Shown piece by piece: positions 8,045 to 14,204 of a stretch of 17,410 nt of DNA (position 1 is its first letter; every line of letters starts with the position of its first letter). A program made the translations under genes and the position numbers. The stretch covers positions 1 through 17,410 of the forward strand of contig CAIYYW010000343.1 in assembly GCA_903930515.1 (NCBI GenBank), given 5' to 3'. The notes below the pieces were generated by a model, which did not search any database, was not told where the DNA came from, and was given only the letters and a program-made list of their open reading frames with translations. Source of the stretch: an uncultured delta proteobacterium. Its GTDB lineage: Bacteria; RBG-13-61-14; DRUE01.

Positions 8045-9121
8045 TTACGGATGTATCACCACCTTGATCGCGCCGCCCTTTCGCTCGATAAAGGTTTTCA
8101 TTGCCTCGTTGATCTCTTTGAGCGGGAACCGGTGGGTGATGAGCGGGCCGGCCTTGACCCGTCCGTCGGCCATCAGCGGGAGCACCCGCTGCAGGCTCCA
8201 GTCCCCTTCGGCCTTTCCGCCGGCCAGGGTCATATTCCATTGCACCACCTTGTTGAGGTTGATCGGGATTTCTCCCGGGTAAATACCGACCAGGGCGACC
8301 CTTCCGTTCTTGCGCGTATATTCCACCGCGTCCTTGGCCGCCTGGGCCGTGCCCGCGCACTCAACCGTCAAATCCGCGCCGATGCCGTCCGTGAGCTTAA
8401 AGATTTCTTTCACCACATCCTTTTCCTTGATGTTGATGGTGAGGTCCGCGGCGCCCAGTTTCTTGCCCAGGTCCAGCCGCTCCGCCCTGGTGCCGGTGAA
8501 GATCACCCGGCCGGCGCCGAGCGCCTTGACCAGTTGGCAGGCCATCAGCCCGATCGGGCCGGGTCCGGAAACCACCACGGTCTCTCCCGGTTTCACCCCG
8601 CCGATCCGGGTGATGCCGTATTGAGCGGTGCCCGCGGTGGTGATCAGCGTGGCCTCGTCAAAAGAAAGCGAGTCCGGAATTTTGTGCAGGGTGTTGATGT
8701 GATTGATTGCGTATTGAGCATACCCGCCGTTCACGGTAAATCCATAATGGCGATGACCCGCGGCGAGGTTTCCGTAGTTCAAACAGGTGGTGTAAAAGCC
8801 CCGGATGCAGTTTTCGCAAATTCCGCAGCCCTTGTGCGGCTCCACCGCGACCCGGTCGCCGATCTGATATCCGACCGCGTCCTCGCCGAGCGCGACAATC
8901 TCCCCGGTATATTCGTGCCCGGGAATGTATTCCCCGAAGGGCGGATTGTTGGGCCAGCCATGCGCGACAATCTTGGGATCGGTCCCGCAAATCGCGCAGG
9001 CCTTGACCTGGATCAATACCTCCTGGACACCCGGCTTCGGAACCGGAACTTCTATCACTCGCAGGTCACTGAACCCGAACAAAACCGCGGCGTGCATCTT
9101 GGACGGAATCTGAGCGCTCAT
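8045..9121 (-). CDS. Zinc-dependent medium-chain dehydrogenase (polyol/threonine dehydrogenase type)
   Basis: A 358-residue MDR alcohol dehydrogenase. Catalytic zinc ligands Cys45 (AICGTD) and His69/Glu70 (PGHEYTG) and the structural-zinc loop Cys99, Cys102, Cys105, Cys113 (CGICENC then C) are intact, and the Rossmann motif GPGPIG lies at 186-191. After the second beta strand the sequence is TGTRAERL, with no acidic residue where NAD-specific members have Asp, hinting at NADP use or relaxed specificity. It is the third gene of the operon, 48 bases after the epimerase, with AGGAG 8 bases before ATG. Two roles fit: first oxidation of the cyclitol in place of IolG, or interconversion of D-tagaturonate with a hexonate, since L-galactonate dehydrogenase (LgoD) is also an MDR enzyme. 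The exact substrate cannot be read from the sequence. Confidence 0.85.
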   Translation of the reverse strand: MSAQIPSKMHAAVLFGFSDLRVIEVPVPKPGVQEVLIQVKACAICGTDPKIVAHGWPNNPPFGEYIPGHEYTGEIVALGEDAVGYQIGDRVAVEPHKGCGICENCIRGFYTTCLNYGNLAAGHRHYGFTVNGGYAQYAINHINTLHKIPDSLSFDEATLITTAGTAQYGITRIGGVKPGETVVVSGPGPIGLMACQLVKALGAGRVIFTGTRAERLDLGKKLGAADLTINIKEKDVVKEIFKLTDGIGADLTVECAGTAQAAKDAVEYTRKNGRVALVGIYPGEIPINLNKVVQWNMTLAGGKAEGDWSLQRVLPLMADGRVKAGPLITHRFPLKEINEAMKTFIERKGGAIKVVIHP

Positions 9122-9169
9122 TTTATTATCTCCTGCTGAACCTCAAGGCGCTGATACCCGGCGAACATT

Positions 9170-10021
9170 TTATTCATATTTAATTCCCATTTCCTTGAGC
9201 AAATTATTCGTCCATGCCAAGCTCGCTTCAATCATCTTCTGAGACTCCTCCGGCTCTTCCCAGCCTTCGGTCTCGTAAGAGAGCGCGCCGTCATATCCGG
9301 CTTTGACCATCATCTCCAGTGCTTCCCGCAGTTTCACCTCGCCCTTGCCCAGGATCACCGCGTTCCTCCCGACCACATCCTTCCAGTGGACATGGACAAC
9401 TTTATTTACCACCGGCTTGAGCACGGCGAGTTCATCCCCTTGCGCGGCTTGGTCCAGTTTCCATTCAAAGCCCTTCTTGGTGGTTCCCACATAATCCCCG
9501 CGATGCGGGTTGGCCGTGTCAAAATTTATCGCGAGCCATTTGGACGGGGCAAGACCGATGATTTTGGCGAGCCCGCCCGGAGAGAGCGAGAGCGATCCGT
9601 GCGGCTCTATTGCCAGATACACCTTGCACTTCTCCGCCACCTGCGCGAGCCGCGTGAGCTTGGGTTTCAGGATTTCCAGGGCCTGCTCAATCGTCATCCC
9701 CTCTGCCAGCCTGCCTTCTCCGGTCGCAACCACCGGCACGCCGGCTGCTGCGCAAAATTCCAGAGAATGCTTGAGGTCTTCTTCCGCGCTCGGCTCCGTG
9801 ATCAGTTCGCGGTGAGAGCCGATGCAGGTCACGCCGGAAAAGCCGAATTTATTGATTTTGTCGCGGAACTTGATCGGATCATCTTTGTCGGTTCGGATAT
9901 GATCGCACCAGGACATATTGGCTTCCACTTCTATATATTTATACCCGGCTTTGCCGATCCGCTCCAAAGCGAATTCCAGGCTTGACTTGCGGAACGCGAC
10001 CGTGTTGCATCCTATTTTCAA
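9170..10021 (-). CDS. iolO: TIM-barrel sugar isomerase/epimerase, likely 5-keto-L-gluconate epimerase (IolO-like), TTG start
   Basis: A 283-residue AP-endonuclease-2-type TIM barrel (xylose isomerase-like superfamily). The four metal ligands of this family are visible: Glu139 (AIEPHG), Asp168 (NFDTAN), His212 (HVHWKD) and Glu250 (SYETEG). Relatives include D-tagatose 3-epimerase, IolE, IolI and IolO. In the Thermotoga inositol route IolO converts 5-keto-L-gluconate to D-tagaturonate, and the neighbouring IolM- and IolN-like genes favour that role. The start is TTG at 10021: the upstream gene's TGA lies only 3 bases away in this frame, no in-frame ATG precedes the conserved KIGCNT strand, and a GGGGAG Shine-Dalgarno sits 7 bases upstream. 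The nearby ATG at 10028 is out of frame. Family firm, substrate inferred. Confidence 0.72.
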   Translation of the reverse strand: MKIGCNTVAFRKSSLEFALERIGKAGYKYIEVEANMSWCDHIRTDKDDPIKFRDKINKFGFSGVTCIGSHRELITEPSAEEDLKHSLEFCAAAGVPVVATGEGRLAEGMTIEQALEILKPKLTRLAQVAEKCKVYLAIEPHGSLSLSPGGLAKIIGLAPSKWLAINFDTANPHRGDYVGTTKKGFEWKLDQAAQGDELAVLKPVVNKVVHVHWKDVVGRNAVILGKGEVKLREALEMMVKAGYDGALSYETEGWEEPEESQKMIEASLAWTNNLLKEMGIKYE

Positions 10022-10024
10022 ATC

Positions 10025-11212
10025 TCATCTCCCCTTGCCGTATTTTTTCAGCGGCTTGGTCTTGCCGGTCATATCAAACACCACCTTGAGGGCCTTTTCG
10101 CCGAGCGAGAATTCCAGGGCTTCCTGCGCGTCGTCCAGGGCGAATTTGTGGGTGGTGAACTTATGCCAGGGGAAATCTTTTTTATATCTCTGCATCATCT
10201 TGATCGTGCGGTAGTATTCGGAATTGGGATGGTTGGTGTTCCCGAGCAGGAGCACATTTTTCGCGGCCAAATGGCGATGAACATTGATGGTGGTGGTCCC
10301 GGAGTCCACGAAATTGCCGGCTTCAAGGTAAGTCCCGCCCCGTCGGAGCAGGTCCAAACCTTCGGGCACAACCGTAGCGAGGCCGGTGGTTTCAATCACC
10401 ATATCCGCGCCTCTTCCCTCGGTCAGGTCGCGCACGAATTGCAGCCGTTCCTTGAAGGTGGTCTTCTTGACATTGACCGTGTAGTCCGCGCCGAATTCTT
10501 TGGACAGCTTGAGCCGGTAGTCCGAGGTGTCCAGGGCGATGATGTCGCCGGCGCCGAGCACGCGCGCCTTGATCAGGTGCGCGATGCCCATTGCGCCCAC
10601 GCCCTGGATCAGGACCGTGTCCATCAGGCCGAAGCCTCGGGAGGCGAATTCCATATATCCCTTGGCGCGGTCCACATTATTGGTCACCACCATCAGTTCA
10701 ATGTTCACGGCGATGTCAATGGGCATATCCGGCGGGACCTTGTACACGAACGAGCCGGGGAAGATATACATATACTCCGCCCATCCGCCGGTGAGATGGG
10801 GCCATTTATTGGAGGGAAAGTAAACGCCGTAGGTCCGGTTCTTGGCGCAATAGGGCCAGCCGAAAACATGGCGGCAATAATAGCATTTCCCGCAAATGAT
10901 GTTCGGGCACATGGTCACGCGGTCCCCGATCTTGAGCGGCCTTCCGTCATAATCCGGATAGGGCCCGTTCATCTCCACGATCCTGCCCACATTCTCGTGG
11001 CCCTTGACGCAGGGGAACACCCCGCGCTGCTCGGCCTCGGTGCCTGCGTAAAGGATCATTTCGCCCTTGTAAGCGTGCTTGTCCGTGCCGCAGATCCCGC
11101 TCATCTCCATCTGGATCACCATCGCGCCCGGACGGGGCTTGGGATACGGGAACCTCTGCACTTCCATTCTGCCCGGGGAAACCATCACCCCGGCCTTGAC
11201 CATCTTTGTCAT
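10025..11212 (-). CDS. iolM: Zinc-dependent dehydrogenase, likely scyllo-inosose 3-dehydrogenase (IolM-like)
   Basis: A 395-residue MDR dehydrogenase, longer than the 340-360 typical of sorbitol or threonine dehydrogenases. Ligands: Cys41 (GICGTD), His72/Glu73 (VKGHENVG); structural zinc Cys107, Cys110, Cys113, Cys122 with eight residues before the last Cys; Rossmann GVGAMG at 204-209; and Asp228 after the second strand (IIALDTSD), expected for NAD+. Inserts near residues 50-65 (after GTDKHAYKG) and 115-140 set it apart from the other MDR enzyme in the operon. Size, features and company of IolN- and IolO-like genes fit IolM, which oxidises scyllo-inosose to the diketone. As first gene of the operon it has an AAGGAGG Shine-Dalgarno 7 bases before ATG; the in-frame ATG three codons later would lie too far from it. 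Dehydrogenase certain, substrate inferred. Confidence 0.7.
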   Translation of the reverse strand: MTKMVKAGVMVSPGRMEVQRFPYPKPRPGAMVIQMEMSGICGTDKHAYKGEMILYAGTEAEQRGVFPCVKGHENVGRIVEMNGPYPDYDGRPLKIGDRVTMCPNIICGKCYYCRHVFGWPYCAKNRTYGVYFPSNKWPHLTGGWAEYMYIFPGSFVYKVPPDMPIDIAVNIELMVVTNNVDRAKGYMEFASRGFGLMDTVLIQGVGAMGIAHLIKARVLGAGDIIALDTSDYRLKLSKEFGADYTVNVKKTTFKERLQFVRDLTEGRGADMVIETTGLATVVPEGLDLLRRGGTYLEAGNFVDSGTTTINVHRHLAAKNVLLLGNTNHPNSEYYRTIKMMQRYKKDFPWHKFTTHKFALDDAQEALEFSLGEKALKVVFDMTGKTKPLKKYGKGR

Positions 11213-11219
11213 CCCCTGT

Positions 11220-11243
11220 CCTCCTTGAGCGCCGAAAGCGGCG
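11220..11243 (-). promoter_or_regulatory. Shine-Dalgarno with adjacent GC hairpin in the operon leader
   Basis: The minus-strand leader carries CGCCG (11243-11239), a 4-base loop and CGGCG (11234-11230), then three bases later AAGGAGG (11226-11220), 7 bases before the ATG. The hairpin does not cover the ribosome site but sits directly beside it. No known riboswitch class is recognised in the roughly 85-base leader. Confidence 0.4.
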
Positions 11244-11301
11244 GATATTTTTTGAAACCAGTATCACCGGAGTTGACCTGACCAGAAAGGAGTTTGCAAA
11301 A

Positions 11302-11333
11302 ATTAGTCTAATAAGATTGGAGCAGGCTGTCAA
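11302..11333 (-). promoter_or_regulatory. Promoter and possible operator of the iolM-like operon
   Basis: Minus strand TTGACA (11333-11328, 6/6), 17-base spacer, TAGACT (11310-11305, 4/6). The expected start is near 11298, giving a leader of about 85 bases. A perfect 11-bp palindrome ATTAGTCTAAT (11302-11312) covers the -10 box and is placed where a repressor would block RNA polymerase. No regulator gene lies in the window. Confidence 0.65.
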
Positions 11334-11383
11334 GATCAGCGGAGAACCGGCAAGTTTAAGATTCGGTAATTATTTTTGACGGC

Positions 11384-14026
11384 CTATCGCCTTCCCTGAT
11401 TGATCCGCCAATCAACCCGCTTGCCGGCCTGGAAAGAAACGGGGAATTTGGCCTCGTGGTTTTGAAGGTCAACGATGGTTTCCCTGCCGTCCACGGCCAC
11501 GACGATTTTATCCCGGAATCCCGGGGGCAGTTTGACCCGGAGGGTGATCCATCCCTCAGTCGGGAAGATGAAATAGCCGGAGATTTGATCCGAGTTTTTT
11601 TCTATGCCGACGAATTTGGTTTGCAGCCGATACTGTTCAAGCGGGATCAGCGGATCAATCAGGTATCCTTCCGCAGTCGGGTTGAACCCGGCCATCCGGG
11701 CGAGCGCCCACATCATCGGTCCGTGCGAGTTATTGTTCATCACCGGGAAGAGGGACGGTCCGCCGGCGATTTTACTTTCCAGCCAGGTTTGGCCGGGTCG
11801 GTCGGAGAAGACGGAATTGAACGAATCCGGCCCGGACCAGATTCCATACCATAGTTCCGGGTATTGGATCGCGTGCCAGGCCAGGGTATTTTTTTTCAGC
11901 TCCTCAAATCCCATTTCCGGATTGTGCCGGGCCAAGGCGTAAGCGCCCGGGCCGTTGATCGCGAACCAGATCCCTCCCCGCTCCTGGGTGCCCGGCTTGG
12001 CGAACAGGGAACCCTTGACATCCGAACTGATCATCATCCCCAGCTTGCTGGGTTGGCGGAGTTTCCGGTCAATATTTTTAAGCAGCAAATCCTGCTGATC
12101 CGCGCTGAGAAGGTTGTCGCTGAGCAAAGCCCAGACCTGCGGTTCCAGGAAAATTTCCCTGGTCCCGAAGCTTTTTCCCAATGCGGAATAGGCCCTTGGG
12201 AACCAGCCTTGGGAGAGCCATTGCTTTTGCAGACCGATTTTGACCCTGTCATAAAAGGCGTCAACCTCGGCCGCCTGTTTTCCCTCGCCCGCGGCCTTGA
12301 GCAGACCGGAAAAAATCGGGAGGATATCGCAGGCCATCGCGGAATTGAGCGCGCTCTCTCCGTCAAAGAAGGTGAGGATAAAATCCAGCGGATCGTTCCT
12401 GGTCACCAGCAGGGTCATCTGGTCGTTCCAGTCGCTCATCCGGAGCTGGATCAGGTTATGACGGCCGGTTCCAATGTCTTTTTCCAGATGTTGATAGGCC
12501 CGGACCAGATGCTCCAGGACCGTGCCCTTTTCTCCTTTTTCCTTGGGCCAGAAGGGCAATTCTTTTTGCAGGAAAGCAAAATCGCGCGTGGCGAAAACAT
12601 ATTCGGAGGCCGCCCATAAAATCCAGAGTGAGAGGTCGCTTGGTCGGTAGGGGATGGTGTATCTCTTGCCGTAACCTTCAAAGTCGTAAAACATCCGGCC
12701 GGAGCTTTCCTGGCTGGACAGGCACAATTCAATCATCTCCCGCGCCAGTTCCGGCTCGAAATAAATCAGCCCGAGAATGAACCCGGCCAAATCGCGGGTG
12801 GCGCCGTGGATGCCGAGGACATAAACATAATGACCGCCCTGGGGGGCAAAATGTCGGTTATAGTAGGCGTCATACAGGAAGCTGGAAGCCAGATAGTAGT
12901 TGTTCCATTCCAACTCCCGCGAGAGGAATTGATCTTGTCCCGCGGATAAATCCGGCCGGAGCGACTTCCAATAATCAATGGTCTGTTCCCATAATTTTCC
13001 CGGTTCATTGACTTTCAAAAGCAGGTCTTCAACTTTTTGCGCCTTGGCATAGCCATAGGCGAAATTCAAAACCTGCTCCTGGCCCGGCTCCAGCTCAACC
13101 TTGACCATATTGAAGAGCGCGAAATTTTTCCCCGGGGACCGGGGGGCAAGGCTTGCGGCCGCGAGCAGATTCTTGAGCCCGGCCGATCCTTTAAAGCCGG
13201 CGCCGGTAAAAATATCATTCTTATTTACGGCAAGCGCAATGGCCTTTGCGTCCAACGAGGCCAGAAAAATATCCGGAAGTTCCCGATCCCGGCCAATGAC
13301 TTTGGGGGGATACCCGCCGTCTTTAGACCAGATTTTGTCGCTCCGGGCGATGGCCAAAGATTTTTCAGGATTGATCTCCGGGGTGAATTTGATCTGGTCG
13401 CTCGCGCGCTTGTTGGCGGCCTGGGAAGCCAATACCTTGATCTCCATCGGGTTGACATCAAAATACGCGAAATATTGAACGCTCCTTTTTTCCGGGGATA
13501 AATTTTTCAGTTTCACCCGCATAATCAAGACCGGCAGGTCCCCGGCCGGGGCGAAGATGGTCTCATTGAGCAGGAGTTGATTATGTTCCATCTCTTTTTC
13601 AAAGTATCCCTGGCCGAACAAGCGCAGTTTGACCGATCCTTTTGGGCTGTATGGATAATAAGTTGCAAAGGAGGTGTCGCCCTCCAGCACAAACCCGAAC
13701 CCGCCGGAATAGGCGAGCCTGGCGGGATCATAATAATTGAGCCATCTCTGGGCGGAATCGTTGTAGAAAAGCTGGACAAAACCGGCATTAGCGGCGATCG
13801 CGTTAATGTGGAGATTGCCGATCTGATGCCAGGCCAGGTTGGTTTGCTCCGATCCTCTGATCCAGCGCGCGCGGGGATCGTTGGTTTGATCCATCTCATA
13901 CTGATATGCAACCAGGCCGGAATCGTCCCTGATCCATTTCCCGAAAATGCCCGAGCCCTGATAAAAATCCGCGCCGAGCAGGCCGAGCGTCAAAACCGCC
14001 AACCCAAATTCAATCCCTTTCCTCAT
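11384..14026 (-). CDS. Exported GH94-like carbohydrate-active protein
   Basis: An 880-residue protein with an N-terminal hydrophobic signal or anchor (about residues 4-18), a beta-rich domain (about 25-330) and an (alpha/alpha)6-type domain resembling GH94 (cellobiose/chitobiose phosphorylase family, formerly glycosyltransferase 36). Supporting strings: LNYYDPARLAYSGGFGFV in the N-terminal domain (GH94 enzymes have similar Tyr/Gly-rich text), SDWND at 531-535 matching the GDWND motif that carries the GH94 general acid, and GGIWFAINGP at 684-693 resembling the NGAxYxHxGPW region. The TGSAGW-type phosphate-site text of true phosphorylases is not seen, and export also argues against phosphorolysis, so hydrolysis or another activity is possible. 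ATG 14026 was chosen over a TTG seven codons upstream because GGGGAGG lies exactly 7 bases before it. It is transcribed alone, upstream of the dehydrogenase operon; its possible promoter (TTGCAT 14076-14071, TAAGAT 14053-14048) is weak. Confidence 0.72.
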   Translation of the reverse strand: MRKGIEFGLAVLTLGLLGADFYQGSGIFGKWIRDDSGLVAYQYEMDQTNDPRARWIRGSEQTNLAWHQIGNLHINAIAANAGFVQLFYNDSAQRWLNYYDPARLAYSGGFGFVLEGDTSFATYYPYSPKGSVKLRLFGQGYFEKEMEHNQLLLNETIFAPAGDLPVLIMRVKLKNLSPEKRSVQYFAYFDVNPMEIKVLASQAANKRASDQIKFTPEINPEKSLAIARSDKIWSKDGGYPPKVIGRDRELPDIFLASLDAKAIALAVNKNDIFTGAGFKGSAGLKNLLAAASLAPRSPGKNFALFNMVKVELEPGQEQVLNFAYGYAKAQKVEDLLLKVNEPGKLWEQTIDYWKSLRPDLSAGQDQFLSRELEWNNYYLASSFLYDAYYNRHFAPQGGHYVYVLGIHGATRDLAGFILGLIYFEPELAREMIELCLSSQESSGRMFYDFEGYGKRYTIPYRPSDLSLWILWAASEYVFATRDFAFLQKELPFWPKEKGEKGTVLEHLVRAYQHLEKDIGTGRHNLIQLRMSDWNDQMTLLVTRNDPLDFILTFFDGESALNSAMACDILPIFSGLLKAAGEGKQAAEVDAFYDRVKIGLQKQWLSQGWFPRAYSALGKSFGTREIFLEPQVWALLSDNLLSADQQDLLLKNIDRKLRQPSKLGMMISSDVKGSLFAKPGTQERGGIWFAINGPGAYALARHNPEMGFEELKKNTLAWHAIQYPELWYGIWSGPDSFNSVFSDRPGQTWLESKIAGGPSLFPVMNNNSHGPMMWALARMAGFNPTAEGYLIDPLIPLEQYRLQTKFVGIEKNSDQISGYFIFPTEGWITLRVKLPPGFRDKIVVAVDGRETIVDLQNHEAKFPVSFQAGKRVDWRINQGRR

Positions 14027-14033
14027 CGTTCTG

Positions 14034-14040
14034 CCTCCCC
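14034..14040 (-). promoter_or_regulatory. Shine-Dalgarno deciding the start of the GH94-like gene
   Basis: Minus strand GGGGAGG (14040-14034) stands 7 bases before ATG 14026. The upstream in-frame TTG (14047) would place the ribosome site inside the coding region, so the shorter 880-residue protein is the supported form. The rest of the 178-base divergent gap (14027-14204) holds only the two promoter candidates. Confidence 0.75.
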
Positions 14041-14167
14041 GGATCAAATCTTAGACTTGCGCGGGTAGTGATGCAAACCAAAAAGGGTGCGTGACAAATT
14101 TGGTGAGATCTATGGATGGGGAATTCTTTCGGCGGCTGTCCGCGCCTGGTTTTGGGATTGCGGAATT

Positions 14168-14196
14168 TTGGAAAAGGCCTGGGGTTGGGGTATAAT
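14168..14196 (+). promoter_or_regulatory. Promoter of the sulfatase-like gene, leaderless geometry
   Basis: TTGGAA (14168-14173, 4/6), a G-rich 17-base spacer and a perfect TATAAT (14191-14196). ATG follows after 8 bases (TCCCGGTA), so the mRNA would have a leader of zero to two bases. No Shine-Dalgarno is possible. Confidence 0.75.
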
Positions 14197-14204
14197 TCCC
14201 GGTA

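Noticed and set aside
7581-8282. A plus-strand frame containing the peptide AQTLLSAHNF.
   Set aside because: This peptide is a typical spurious product of intergenic repeats; the frame overlaps two real genes on the other strand.
7913-9139. A 408-codon plus-strand open frame antisense to the 358-residue dehydrogenase.
   Set aside because: It mirrors a well-conserved minus-strand gene, has no family motifs, and its 5' part runs through the intergenic repeat. High-GC antisense frames explain it.
10148-11281. A 377-codon plus-strand open frame opposite the IolM-like gene.
   Set aside because: Antisense shadow: no recognisable domains, and the opposite strand encodes all zinc and Rossmann motifs plus a good Shine-Dalgarno.
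11329-11383. Inverted repeat GGCCGTCAA / TTGACAGCC with one mismatch and about 40 bases between arms, as a terminator of the GH94-like gene.
   Set aside because: The loop is long, no T run follows, and one arm is simply the -35 box of the next promoter.
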